Source: Sthenelais limicola (lineage: Eukaryota; Annelida; Polychaeta; Phyllodocida; Sigalionidae). From it: a stretch of 64,000 nucleotides of DNA. Made by a program: the position numbers and the translations under genes. Positions 10,530 through 24,700 of the stretch are shown here, piece after piece (within the stretch, counting starts at the first letter, position 1; each line of letters begins with the position of its first letter). A model generated the notes under the pieces. That model had not been told where the DNA came from. It searched no databases and saw only the letters and a program-made list of their open reading frames with translations. The stretch is taken from NCBI GenBank assembly GCA_942159475.1, contig OW804096.1, positions 38,377,744 to 38,441,743 on the forward strand, written 5' to 3'.

Positions 10530-11688
10530 CTCGCAGGGGGTGTGTGTGGGGGGGGGGAGGCGAGGTATGCACATAATGCACAAGTGTTTTGTCACTGTGT
10601 CATCCTAAATCCATCTTGAGTTGGGTTCTATTTTTATGCCATGATATATATATTTTAGCCTTATTTAATCATTATTTATCTTCATTTCATGTCTCCCAAC
10701 CCTCTAACTCGGCAAAAACAAGCTCCTACAATGAAATAAGCATCATGAAATGAGCGTCATTGATTGGCGCAACTAAATTCATGCAACCAATCAAAATAAC
10801 GTTGTAAATTGGTTGCATTCGAAAAGCAGCCTCCTGCGCTAGTGAAATCCTGGCATGCATATGCCATGGGCTAATCTGGCCATGTTTTTGTGGATATGCA
10901 CACCTATCATGGCATAATGTACGCTATGTACATGAACAGTAATGATTATCTCACTAAAGGATTTTGTTTTGCCACTCCCATAGGTGTATTATGTAATACA
11001 AGTCCCTCAAGCATCACCACACTCATGGTCAGCTGTATATAACTGATGTACATTTGCAATGTTGTTTTTGATTGTAGAGCAATTGTGCTAATGTAGTCTG
11101 AAAGTAATAAATACTAAATATAGGGTTGTATTTTGTTGACTGTTATGTTCAATGTGTATGTTGAACCAAATTCTAGCAACAGTTTGTGTCAATTTAGAGG
11201 AACTGAAAGGAAATTTATAGACTGTAGATTGTTATTCGTAGGCTGAACATTTTAGTCACAATAGGCCTACATGACAATAACTGTCACCATTGATTACATA
11301 TAACTGAAATCGGAAAACGTTTCCAAGGGAAATCAATTGAATTAAGCTGACACAAGTCATGAATACTTTGAAATGGCAAAACAGTAATAGAAAGCTTATA
11401 TTTTATACAATATAAAATATAAATATAAAACTGTAACTGATTCTTCTTTTATAACGTAACCACAGAAGTCACTTGTGTCAATCTTGCTCTTTGTTGTTCA
11501 TTTACATGTACTTATTACCTTCTCTAGTAGTATTAGTAGAATAATTTGTGCATACAGTAAATCAGGATTTCAGAGAATAGCGTCATTGATGTAATGTTAT
11601 TTCTGAATCAAAAATCTAAAACTCAAACTCAAAACTAGCTTCTGCCGGAGGTTATTGCCCTAAATCGTCTCAAAGAAGGACTGAAAGT
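10530..11688. other. Nothing recognised apart from a G tract
   Basis: A G-rich run lies at 10540-10560. The remainder is AT-rich without a supported exon. Confidence 0.5.
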
Positions 11689-13004
11689 ATATGGTCGATT
11701 CTCACAAAATGTCGTCAATTGGTTGATATGGGTAACAAAATTGGCTTAAAAATTAAATATACCAGAATTCTTGAATATTTTATCTATTTAAAGTTATAGT
11801 GCCATACTTGATATGTGCAAAGTTGGGAACACTAATATTGAAAACTGCCTTGTATATTGAGGCCTGAATTATTTGCATCATCAAGCGATACAGGGTGGAT
11901 GGAAACCATGAAATTAAAGGCAAAATATTGAATTTAGATGTGGTTTTTTGTATTTGAATACTGATGTAATCTGCTTTCAAAAGGACACAATATTATAACT
12001 TAAATATATACAGGACATACCTGGGGTATAATGAAACAAAGAAGTGGTATCGCTCAATGATGTTTTTGCTGATTGAATACATTCTAGAACTGTGTATAAT
12101 TAACATTAAGCAGAAATTCCATGACTATTATAGTGAATTTAGCAATAATTATTGCCAGAATTGATGTGAGGTGACACTTTGGCAAAATGTATACATACAG
12201 CCTTGTGCGTTTTGTTTTTCTCATGAATTATTTGGATACATGTCATACTGCATGTATCGCTCAATGACTGTATTGCTTGATGATTTTTTCCTACATAATG
12301 GGAACTACATACAAAAATATATTTAAAACAATAGATATTGACATAGGCTATACGTGTTTATATTGTGACTTATTAACATTTATATGCAAATAAGTTATGC
12401 ATGAATAAAGATGTATCGCTCAATGATGCCAAAACTACACCAAAAGCCCTTCATGTTATATAAAGGCATGCTGTAATAAGGCTTTCCCAGTTAGGCTAAT
12501 ATTAAATATACCAATAAGTAATAGAACTGTTGACCTCTGCTTTCAGTATAAAAAAATCATTGAATTTAATTCCAATGGTCACTAGCATACTACATGATTG
12601 TTGTATCGCTCAATGACGTTTTAATTACACAAATTGAAAAATAACCCTGGAAAAATATCAAATGCATCAGCTTGATTATTTTTTCATTTATAAAAAAGGG
12701 GCCTGCCTATATTTTCATGTTGTATTTGCTTTAAGTTGAAATTACATGATATCTCGGGAATATTGATGTTCAAAATTTGATTTTCATATCTATTTTCTTT
12801 AAAATTCCTTAAAAATGGCATTTTTAGGCATCCAGCAGCGTAAATATACATTGTAGATAGTGAAAAGTGTATACCCACATGTTCCTCTGCACTAGCCCGA
12901 TCATTTTGTCACATCCATATTAGTTTTTGAATTACATATTACAAATTATGGCCATATGAGAGAAAACGGCCCATTTGACGACATTTAGTCAGAATCGACC
13001 ATAT
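11689..13004. mobile_element. Element D: TIR-bounded non-coding element with dispersed motif
   Basis: Left end ATATGGTCGATTCTCACAAA (11689) and the reverse complement of 12971-13004 match at 31 of 34 positions. Inside, TGTATCGCTCAATGATG or a one- or two-base variant occurs at 12046, 12253, 12412 and 12602, with a weaker copy at 12269, all in one orientation. Between copies the sequence is AT-rich and unique. The minus-strand frames at 11780-11980 and 12684-12878 show no domain. Length about 1.3 kb. It shares the ATATGG terminus and the layout of A, B and C, which suggests a common transposase acting in trans; that is inference. Confidence 0.8.
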
Positions 13005-13058
13005 ATGTAATAAACGGGAAAATTGTGCTCTAAATTGTGCCCAAAACGTTAACCAACA

Positions 13059-13283
13059 GGGCCAAGTCGCCAGAAACTGTACAATTGGCCTTCAACAATC
13101 CTCTCAAATAATCCAAATTTAAGAAAAAAAACAGGTTCAAAATAGAGTTCAACATAACCAGACAGTTTTATTGAATGAATGCAGTACAGAATACACTCAG
13201 ATATACCTAATATTTATCAGTTTTCACTCTAATTTAGCAGAATTTGATAGATGTGTTGAACTGTACATCCAATCTGATCCAAC
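13059..13283 (-). mobile_element. M1 element (degenerate ends)
   Basis: GTCGCCAGAAACTGTACAAT followed by the reverse M1 body (CAATCCTCTCAAATAATCC, TAATTTAGCAGAATTTG). It begins about 55 bp after element D. Confidence 0.75.
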
Positions 13284-13547
13284 AGTGCCCTTTAATGTGG
13301 TCCTTGGGACCTGGATTTAGTCCATGCAAAAAAAGATTAAAAGGTCTCTTAAAGTGCTCCGGATAGTTGAGCTTTATATGTGGGCGTGAACGGCGTCTAA
13401 AGCTTAAAAGGATTTTTGGATCTTTACACAATACCTTGCAGACCATATAATTGCTCAGCCTGTGAAGACTCAAATCTGGCCGTGAAAAGGTCCACCATCC
13501 TCTTTCAGTACGGTCATGCTCACACCCCTGCTGTGGTGCTTCAATAA

Positions 13548-13780
13548 ATGGGTCCGATTTTCAGAAAATGTACAATTGGCAGCTTTACACATTTAGTAAA
13601 TTCTGCTAAATTAGGCTACAAATACTAGGTAGATTCGAGTATATTCGGAATTGCATCGATTCTAGCAATCTGTTTGGTTAGGTTGAACTGTATTTTTAAC
13701 TTTATTTTCGTCTAAAATTTGGGTTATTTGAAAAGATTGGCTAACTTGAATTGTGTATTTTCTGAAAATCTGACCCAAAT
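13548..13780 (+). mobile_element. M1 inverted-repeat element
   Basis: ATGGGTCCGATTTTCAGAAA to TTTTCTGAAAATCTGACCCA with the complete M1 body in forward orientation. Confidence 0.9.
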
Positions 13781-13799
13781 ATCATTTTTAAAAGGGTTC

Positions 13800-15183
13800 T
13801 AGTAGATCAACAGTGATCTCTAAAACCCTATTAGAGAAAATATATCATATTCCAAACATTTTGCTAATATATCTTAATTGGGATATTACCCATACAAATA
13901 TTTCTATCGCATAGACAACAGTTCTGGCTCAGCATTCATGATCATATTGATCACAACTCAGCGAATATAAGATTCTTACATTATTTAAATACATCAAGGT
14001 TTGCTTGTTTTAGAATATGTATCCCTATTCTAATGTACGTTTCGGCCATCGTTTGGGGAGAAATAAATGAAGTAGTATAGACATTTTCTTGCTTCCATTG
14101 TAAATACATTCAGTCACAATATTAGCACGAAGTAGAGCAAGGCAAGAGTGTCTTCTCTATTCACATTGACATGAGCTTTTATAGCATAATTTAGATTAAC
14201 CTTGAACAAGCTAAATTGCTGGGCGACCATTCTCCAGCTTTCTCTGGACCATTCTATGGCTTTCTCTGTCGCCCAGGTCGTCGCCACTTACTTGTACACA
14301 TTACTTGTCTTAGAACATGTACATATAAAGCTAGACTGACATTTACCAGTTAATGAATCTGTTAAAGCCAGCTTAATTATGATGAAAGCGATGTTTCTTT
14401 AATTAACACAAACTATTCGAATCATTTTTTTACCAACTTTATTCAATCCCTCAACAAATCCACTCCGTGTTGGGCGATTAACACTTTATTAAATACAAAT
14501 GCCCTTCTCTTTCGCTTCAAGGAAACCTTATTGAGATGAAAAGGAAAACAATATTTCTAAGCAGCTTCTAATAAGGTACAAAATGTATATACAAATACCC
14601 CTATATCCGTTAAAGTGATTATTTTAAAATATTCGCTGCTTTTTTTGTGCTCAATCAGCGACATTGGGATAAGCAGTATGAAATGTCATTAATGGAAATT
14701 ATTTTAATTGGGCATTGAAAAGGTGTAGAATTAAATAGAAAAAGCAATAGATGTATTACATTGAAGGTAATATACATATTTTATTTCAACAGACCATCAT
14801 CCAAGATTTGCATGTGCCGCCCAGCATGGTTTATAGTATCTAGTGAAACAAGTATAGTAGTTTTTTTCTTTGTGGATTCATATCATGTAAAGCCATTTAA
14901 TTTCAAAATATCACTTCGGAGACGCATTTCCTCAAGTGAGAGTAATGGATATGCTTCCTTTGTGACATAATTCTAGACCTCAGAAAATAACACAGTAATA
15001 ATTAGTCGGGACATACTATGACCTCCATAACTAAGCAAACAATACTTTATGCGGGCAAAGAAGGCAAAAGGGTTAAAAACAATATTTTATGTCCAAGGAA
15101 GAAGAAAAATTATCCGACACCCGCACAGTCATGCAAGCGTCAGTAACAGACAGCACCACTGCTTTAACTCTCTATAATTATTA
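13800..15183. other. Nothing recognised
   Basis: Sequence downstream (3') of the P450 gene. The plus-strand frame at 14761-14970 shows no recognised domain. Confidence 0.5.
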
Positions 15184-15425
15184 CATGGGTGAGATCGCCA
15201 GAAAATGTACAATTCACCTTCACCAATCCTATCATATAACCCAAATTTCAGGCGAAAATAACGTTCAAAATATAGTTCAACCTAACCAAAATCACTGCCA
15301 GAAATAATACAATGCCGAATATACTTAAATGTACCTAATATTGACCAAACTGCAGCCCAATTTAGCATAATTTACTTAATGTGTATAGCCGCCAAATGTA
15401 CATTTTCTTAAAATCTGACCCATAT
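15184..15425 (-). mobile_element. M1 element directly after the P450 stop codon
   Basis: CATGGGTGAGATCGCCAGAA to TTAAAATCTGACCCATAT, M1 body reversed relative to the plus strand. Read with the gene, its terminus ATATGGGTCAG starts about 2 bp after the TAA of exon 10, so the 3' untranslated region begins inside the element. Confidence 0.9.
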
Positions 15426-15427
15426 TG

Positions 15428-15783
15428 TTAGTTGGCCATTTTCCTTTTCTGAACAATGAGTTTGTACTCATCAGGGAGCATAATCTGTCCCTTACGTTTG
15501 ATCTCACAAGTAAGGAGAATGCCTGGTGGTGGCTTGAAGTTGTATCTCCTGAGAAGGTGAACCAAAGAGAGATGGATCTCAGTTTTAGCGAGTGACTCGC
15601 CCACACAGACTCTCCTGCCTGTAGAGAAGGGCAGCCAGGAGTAGTTCCGCGGCTTCATGAGCCCCTCTTCGTCGAGGAAGCGCTCCGGTCGGAAGGCTTC
15701 TGGGTCGCCCCACTCTTTCTTGTTCATGTGAATCGACCAAAGACTAGCTGTTACCTGTGTCCCCTTGGGAATGTTGTAACCAC
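15428..15783 (-). CDS. P450 exon 10: haem-binding loop and C-terminus
   Basis: Acceptor AAAAG|GTGGTT. Encodes GGYNIPKGTQV, FRPERFLDEEG, PFSTGRRVCVGESLAKTE and a short tail ending KMAN. The TAA is followed almost at once by an M1 element. Confidence 0.95.
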
Positions 15784-18700
15784 CTTTTAATTGAGAACGC
15801 ATAATGATATGTTAGTATTTTCCAATTTAAACAACAACAAAATGGAGCCTGGGACCTAAAATGTAACTGTCACTGATGAACTAGTTTTTTTGTGAAGTAA
15901 AGGAACCGTTGGGTACCATTGAATGATGATAAGATACCATCTTAAGTATTGAAATTTCTAAAATAAAATAAATAAAAGCCATGGTTTAATGAAAAATAGA
16001 GGTAGTACCAATTTCCCCTTATATCCAGTATTCAAATATTCCATCTAACAACACTAAGGATCAATGCATGAATGATGTGAGGAAAAACAAGCTGTGATGT
16101 GTCAGAGAAAAATGTGTCATAAGGCGCAAAAATTATATGTATGTATACACATGTATGTAATAACTTTATTTCCAGTTGTACAGGTACATGGTATCTAATA
16201 AATGCAGCCTCCGGAAAAGGGGATAAAGAATGATATCTATTAATCGATTCAGAACTTTCTGTGCGGACACAGGTTTTCCTTGTCTCCCTGTTCTTTTGAA
16301 GGGATGTTCGGTGTTTTGCTATGCTTTCAGATCATTTTAGAGATATTATCATTTTACATTACATGCTTTTTCTGAGAACATAATTAGTAACAACTCTCTC
16401 CTGTAGGAGATGAGAAAAAACATTATATATGGTGTACCCATTCTCTGATATTTTCAGATGGTTTTTTTCCCGATCTCTTTGTAGGAATGTTTTCATTTGG
16501 GAGATATTAAGATATACAGTGGAACCTTGCATAATATATAAAGACCACCTCTCTATAGAGACCACCCCTCTATTAAGACCAGTTTCTCTCAGTCCCGAAT
16601 TGCTTTTCTCTTATTAGATAAGCCCCTCTAATGAGACCACCTCGCTATTAAGACCCGTTTCTCTCAGTATAGGTGGTCTTAATAGAGAGGATCCACTGTA
16701 TATAATCGTATCAATACATGTACATACTAAAGTGTAACGCCATTGTAATCAGCCTAATCTCACCTTTAGGAATACAACAGAATCTCAAAATCTATGACTT
16801 ATGACTAATTATTCCGTGGCACATCACATTTGTGGCCGATGAAGCTGAAAAATGCATTGTTAACTGCTTTAGAGAGAAATGCCTCCCTTGAGAGGTAATG
16901 TACATACCTACAGACGTGTCACAAGTGGTTTTATGGGGTAGACCAATAGGTGCCGGTGGCGTCATTCTTAGCACTTCGTGGAGGAAAGCCTCACAGTAAG
17001 GCAATTGCTTGTGATGCTCTATGGTAATGGGGGAGTCTCCTGTTATGGACAATAAATGCTTATTACCACCTTTTGTAATGGGGGAAAAGTAAAGCCAGAC
17101 ATTTGGATTTACGTAACAATGTTCTTCCTACTGAGCTATCCAGGCTGCTGTGTTCCAGCAGTTCACAACCAGGCCCTGTTCATGTCTAACACAGTGATCG
17201 TTTGTTTTGGTAGCACAGCAATGGGTCAGATAACAATAAATTTAAAGTGTGTTAGTTAATCTTGATTATGGCCGTTACCATGCTTGTGTTAAAATATGTG
17301 GCCACGTTATTTGATTATGAAACAGAAATCTGTTGTTAGGTCCAATTAGCAATCGCTGTTTTACATATGCGGAACAGTATATCTTACACTACCCTCTTCC
17401 AATACCGAATGAAACTCACTGGTTTTGTCTTTAGGATGAATACAGTGATTCCCTCCCGTGGTAAGTTATGGCACTAATTGTAATGTATCCGGAAGCGACT
17501 AGATACTAGGCGCCAGGCTACTAAATATTATGCATATCGTCCTGTGAGGTGGAATAGAATCCATGGATTGATAAAAATACTTATTATTATCCTAACCCTA
17601 ACCATAAATCAGTGGTCCTACGTCAGTGTAGGTAGTAGATATACCACATTAGTAGCCTAGCGCCTAGTATTTAGTCAGTGCCAATGATTCCACCAGGCAA
17701 ACAGCATTACTTAGACTGGAAGTCAAACCCTAGCTATTTAGATTTATATTCCAATGCTCTGCCAGTTGAGCTATCCAGGTTGCTGTATTTCAGCTGTTCA
17801 CAACCAGATTCTACCACTCAGGACAATACACAGTGAAGATTTTAAGTAAAAGAAAACCCATGAGAGGCAGCAAAAAAGATTTCATTCCATATCTCACCCA
17901 CAACTTCATCGATCTCCTTCTGCATTTTCTTTTGCACTTCAGGGAACGCAGATAGATAGGCTAGAGACCAAATCATGGTGGTTCTTGATGTATCATTTCC
18001 AGCTAGAAACAACAATGGTTAGTATTTATGTATAAAGGTTGTATATAAATATGACCACCATATTGTGTACAGACACCTAAATGATCATTGTCCCTAGCAA
18101 CGCATAGACACAATGCAAAGTCAAATCACTGTTCAGCTGGCACACGTGAGTTAAGATGAACAACTTGGTCTTTAGTTTTTGCAAAATTGTTTGGATATGT
18201 TTGTGTTCCTCCATAGGAGTAAGAAAGGGACAGTATTAGCCCACTCTCTGAGGAGCCAACACCATTTCTCTCCCTCTGGTTTGTGTCAGATTTATATGAT
18301 ACGTTTAGAAATTTAATAAGGAATTTAATAATTTCCTTACAATATTCATGCTTCTTGAACCAACTTGTTAGCTAACTTGAAATTGTGCAATACTGTAGTG
18401 TAGACGAAGACCACCCTGGTTCAGACTTAGCAAAGAACAATGATAACACAAGTGTTACAAAGCTGGCAGGTATATTCTCTCAACCTTCCGCCAGCCTCTT
18501 GCCTGAAACTTTAACTTTAATGAAACAGTCAGCATAGATACACAGAGATAACATGAGACAGTACAAGTTGAGGTATGAATCATGAAACATTCACATATTG
18601 ACAGATTATGGTAAAAATGTATTGAATTCCATACCTAAGTTTTGTAATAATTGCATTGATCATGTGGATAGATCAGGTATAAGAGCAACTGGCTGAAAAG

Positions 18701-21700
18701 TATATGGGACAGTTCAATGAAAATAAATGCCCAGTCCAATTGCCATAAAACACTCAGGGATTGTTGCTCACTACAGAAGAAACACATAAATGAGAACAAA
18801 AAGGCATGTTACCCTGTTAGATCTTTCAGTCACTTGAAAAAACTGTGGTTTACTATGGAAGTCTTACGGAATTTTTTGTTCACGTTTTATGGAATAATAA
18901 AAAAATGTCCTGTCCAAATTAGTTTTGATTTGCTACACTTTTATTTGAGGTCATATCCCCCCACAAAAACAAAAACAAATCATATCTTATCCTGATCGAA
19001 AAAGAGTTGGAGACCTCTAAAGTTGACCATGTAGTCTACTTTTTGTGGCTGGCCTGCCTGATGCCATTCATTTCACATTGCTATTCGTCATTGCACCGAC
19101 TTTTAACTCATTACCTGGAGTGTTATCATCAGACAAAGGGTTTTTTGCATCAATATGATTGTGATTATACTTCCCACCGTGAAAAATGTTTATTTGTCAT
19201 GGCAATCCCTAGAACCTATGCGAAGAATATGAAAATGAATTTTTATTTACACAAAAGACACTAGAGGGACCACTGCTGATAGATTCATATGAGAATGACC
19301 ACTGGCTAATAGTTCAACCAGGAGCCGCATAGGGCCTATTTCCAGACGCACCTCTATACCTTTAAGCATGTACAGCAAACAGTAGTGCACTCTCGTGTTA
19401 TTCAGCAGAACTAATCACCAGCACAATGGTATAAAATACAATGACATCTAGAGTATATGAGTCAGATCTTCCGAAAATGTACAATTGGCAGCTCTACATA
19501 TTTAGTAAACTCTGCTAAATTAGGCTGCAATTTGGTCAATACTAGGCAAATTTGAGTAGTTTCAGCATTGCATCGATTCTAGCAATCTGTTTGGGTGGGT
19601 TGAACAGCATTTTAAACTTTATTTTCGTCCGGAATTCGAGTTATTTGAGAAGATTGGTGAAGTTGAATCGTGGATTTTCTGAAAATCTGACCCATATAGT
19701 ATATAGAGTATATCACCACAATACCAACCCAGGAATACATTTAAGAGGATTAATTTCAAATGATCCAATGATATGCCATTGAGAGACTCCTTTCCTTCCT
19801 CCGTCTCCATTTCCTTCGCCGCGTGAATCACATGGTACACAAGGTCAGTCACATTATCTGTCAGTGAATAAAAAATGAGTGCCTTAAAATCTTTAATTGA
19901 TTGATTAGGTTTTTTTCTGTATGTAATTACACATACATGCAGGAAAATAAGTCACAAGTTACAATTTCAGATTTCATCATATTTGAAGAAATGAGATCAA
20001 GGGGATTCCCATGATAGTACCGGGACATCTAATATATATTTCTATAGTTTGATATTTTTAATTTTGAAAAATATTTCTGGGTGGAAATTTACTAGTAATA
20101 TATTTTAGTTATACTCCATAAGATGACCTTATAAAGGCATGAATAGTTTTATTACACCGTCTTTAAATTTAAGCACCCCCAATAATTAGAATATTACCAA
20201 GAAGTCATCTTGCAAATAAAACACTTTGAGAAATATCCTTTTTTGCGACGTGTGACTCATTTTCCTGAAACACAAAACATTTACATGATATCCTCAGTGG
20301 TAACATGTGGTTTTAATTACAGCACTAGAAATAGCAAGACATAAACAAATTAAAGTGGTATAAATAATTCATCGATAAAAAGCTAAACACTAAAGGATCA
20401 AGTACAGAATCAAAAGATTTAAATTGAGCATTGATGGAGATGAATTGTACATTTTCCGGCGACTTCTCACATGGATCATTGGTTAATTATATAAGCATTG
20501 CCTTACTTTCATCATAAGTTTCCAAATGTTCCTCATAGAGTTTGTCAAAATAGTTGTGCCAGTCAGCAAAGATTGATTTCCAAAGTGTGTGAGTTTTAAA
20601 TGGTACCCGTTGCAGAATAGGCATAACATCACCCGGTAGTATAGCCCCAAATTCCTCAAAACGTTCGGATTTGGCCAGGAAGTCCAACAGAACTGGATCA
20701 TTTAGTTCTGATCTGCAATCATAATTGCATGTTATTATCGTTATTTCATTATTTCAATATGAAACGCAATAAGGGATTTGCATAGCCGCCATTTTGAATC
20801 TTGATTCGCATGGAGTTATGGGACTAATAGTATAGGCTCTACAGTCTAAAATCTATAGAAAAGATGTTATGTTCACCTTAGGATATGTGTGCATGCTCTA
20901 ATATCAATATCTATCTGTTATATATTTTCTCATGACACAAGTCCCCATGTTTCCCATCATGCATCTGGTTTTCATAGATTATTTATACAAGCTCTGATAT
21001 TGGTGGGGAAAAGATTTTGCCAAATATTTGTATGTCAGATTTCAACAGAATCCATCCGAGCATGCACTGCAGTAGACATGAGCAGTGAGACATGCAAATC
21101 CCCTATTGGTCGTGGAAGTAGGGGCGCACCATCCATCAAATGAGAGCACTTCTAAAAATACCTTTGTACACCAAAATATTATTGTCCACTGTTAACAAAA
21201 TCTTGTTGATGTTTTTATTTTAAATAACTTTATTTTGACGGGGTCAACTAAGTTAATAGACCAAAATCCACAAAGCGGACAAATCATTATGAACATCGTC
21301 ATAGTCTCACCCATATCTCATTAATTAATGTTGATCATTGTTGGAATCACCCCCATGCATCAGTCATTAGGAACTGTTCATTTTTAACCACTTGGGGGAG
21401 GAGAGGGGGGCATTTTTTTGCACAAACTCTAAAAGGGGGGGACATTTTGTTGGTGCAGACCCTAAAAGTGTGAGGGGGGACATCTTGTGTTTGACAACTT
21501 ATATATGTGATAGGCTGTATATTGAGCGGCCATTTAATTGAATATGGGTCAAATTTTTTTAGAATGTACAATTGCGATTTTGTGAGATTTAGGAAGATTG
21601 AAAAAAAAAATAGTAAGTATAAACTCATATTGCTTCTCACTGTTATCATAGATGTCCCCACAACCTAAAAACACCAATTATACTCACCAGATATCAATGT

Positions 21701-24700
21701 GTCAGTTTTTGTTGTAGTTGAAACAAGGTAATCTTTTTTTGGGTATACCCGGTATCAAATGAAGTGGCAGTTCCTTATATCTTCAATAACTCAGGACATA
21801 ATGATTCAATTTCCAAATAAAAGTAGTTCCTATTAATGATTAAATGTTCCTTTACAAGTAAACCAATCCATAACTATATATCATCCAAGGTTATTATGTG
21901 AGACATAAAAGCAAATGAATCCCATTTCCCCAAAACAGGAGTGTTTTGGCCTGTAACATATGGTTCAAATATAAATTCAATAATGCTTAAGTTGTTGTCA
22001 TAAACAGGGTGAAAACCTGTTTTCTGGTAACACATACATCCTTTCCATCAATATAACAACTTATTACCAAGTTATCATGTTTAGTATCCCTGGGAAAATT
22101 GATAATAGAAAGCCATCGTTGATACCGGGCATCCCTTTTCAAATATACCGGGCATACCCTTGTAATTCCCCTCCGACTTAACATCACAAATAAAGCAGAA
22201 ATGTTTCATATCAATAATAGAAAATGATTTACATCAAAGGAGAAATATATTTGGTACACAATTGATCTAATTTTGAATCATTCCTTGACTAAATATCACC
22301 TCACTTGGCCTGAGACCAACACCTTCTAAAATATACCGGGCATCCCTCTATATACCGGGCATCCCCCAGAAGAATATATGTTATCAAACATCTCATTGTG
22401 GCGACTTAAATGGGCACAATCAGATGAAACACAGTCAGTACATAAGAAACATGTATATTAATGGATACAGGCTCTAAAATCAATGATAAATCAATGATAA
22501 AAACTCGATATGATTGGTCATGACATTTTTTAATGAAATTATATGGTGGTTGAGAACATAAAAAAAATAAAAGTTGTCATATCTTATTTCTAATGTTCTC
22601 ACATGTTATGGAAGGAAACGGGCCACACTACAGCAAGAAAAAACCAGATGATAAAGGCATATGGGTAGCAGCTATGATAAAAATTCTGTTTTCAGGGGAT
22701 GCCCAGGGATGCCCGGTATCATGATTCTGAATCAGGTTCAAATAAATTGCATTGAAATTATGCATAAAGCCACATCCATATATACAGTAAGACATAATAC
22801 GTTGGCAAAGTAAGTTTTATGGGGATTTTTAGGTTCACTAGTGACTAATTCAAGGGTATAAGGATTGAAGTGGGGATGCCCGGTATCAGGGGATGCCCGG
22901 TATCATCCACTCATTTAATGTGCTTTAACAAAGTATCTATTGTGTTTATGAACACATTCTCACTGATATCTTGAATAAAGAATTGCAAGAGACATTGGAA
23001 CATAAAAGGAGGATCCTACCCACACAAATAATGCTATTTTTCTATAATTTATCAACAGCAAATGGTTTGTGTGGCATGCCCGGTATCAAATCAAAACACA
23101 TTTGCCTCAACACTGCCGCCCTCATAGCCCTAAATGTTTACTGAATTATGCATATGACATTTCTCATCAATAAAAACTAATTTAACACGACCCCTATTGA
23201 GAAACAAGTATAAAATCTACTTAGAAATCAAGTTCAAAGGTGTGGATACCGGGCATCCCCTCTTGGATTCTTATTAAGTGTAAGGCTATTTTATTCCTTC
23301 CTTTTAGCTATGACAGGAACATGCTTAACTAGGAATGGTTGAAAACAACTTTTAAAACATTTAAACGATGATTAGACAGCTGCATATCTCATAGATGTTT
23401 GATTTCTGAGCATCTTAACAATATTTCCACACCATACGAGTGCATGTATAATCCTTAGCCACACTCATTCTGGTTGAAAATGTCCAAGAAATCCCTGAAA
23501 TACCAACCCAATAACTATATGTGGTGGTTGTCTTGGTTTCCAGAGGAAAACACAGAGGCTTAGTCATATGAAAACAGTTTGAATGTCTCTTGTAGTTGTT
23601 CCTTTCCTGCCATACCGGGTATCCCTCAATATACCGGGTATACCCCTGACTTCATTTGCATTCATATCTTCACAATAAAATGATTTGGAAGATTGGCATT
23701 TGGTGTGCATATTAAGATAGATCCTAGGATCACATGTACAGGTTCTTAGTGCCCCAGCTTCAGTGAAACTGGATCTACATTATGATGTATTCATGGGGAT
23801 GCCCGGTACCAAATTGTATAAAATCTCTGGTCTGGTACACATTGAAGCATGGCCATGCTAATGTCTGCATTACTGTCCTAATTCTCCCAGGATTGCATTA
23901 GTAATATGTTAAAGTGTATTTTAGATATTTTAAATCATATGTCACAGATAAATATTTAGCCAGTATACCACAATTTATGTGTGATACCGGGCATCCCCTA
24001 ATGACCAGAAAAGATTGGACAATTGAGTATAGAACTATTATACAGTGATGAGGGCTAATAAAAAGCTAAAACTTTACCAAGTTGTCATAAATATGTATAA
24101 GGAATGAAACCAGGTCAAATTTAATACCTAGAACAGTTACTTTTTTTCAGAATGGAGGTATAATGTGAAAAAGTAGTGAATTTTGTGGTGTTTTTATGAG
24201 GAAATCAACATTTAGAGTGATTTATTGCATACAAAACTTACGAATATGTATATTAACGTGCACATTTTTGTAAAGGTTAGGATGTCTTCTTTCAAATGAT
24301 ACCATGATCATGAGAATTGATTCATTTGTCTGCAATACCCATTCAGTATAATGTGCAAAGGTTGCAAATTTCGCAATTGTACATTCTAAAAAAATATGAC
24401 CCATATATAAGGGACATTTCTGGTCATAATTACTGGGTTATGGTATATTTCATGTTCATATTCTTATAAAATACCTTGTGGGGATTAACTTGTTTACCAG
24501 TTCTAGGGGCTGTGCTAAAGGGTATTAAGATTAAGGTCTAGACTACCCCTACTAAGGGGAGGGGATTAGCATAGCCCAGGTAACTAGCAACAGGCATGTT
24601 TCAGGGCTCTGGAACATGTCTGGTTGCCATTTCTATGTTTGTTTGATATTAATTCTCCATATTAAATTGTACATATTAAATTGTAACATGTAAGAGTTAC

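Noticed and set aside
17592..17606. Telomeric repeat (CCTAACCCTAACC)
   Set aside because: Only about two units within an M7 element; not a telomere or interstitial telomeric array.
17730..17800. tRNA gene on the minus strand
   Set aside because: A and B boxes are present but the acceptor and anticodon arms do not fold convincingly; more likely a SINE.
21742..24000. Possible CRISPR-like array
   Set aside because: Motif spacing is irregular, both orientations occur, and the context is eukaryotic with no cas genes.
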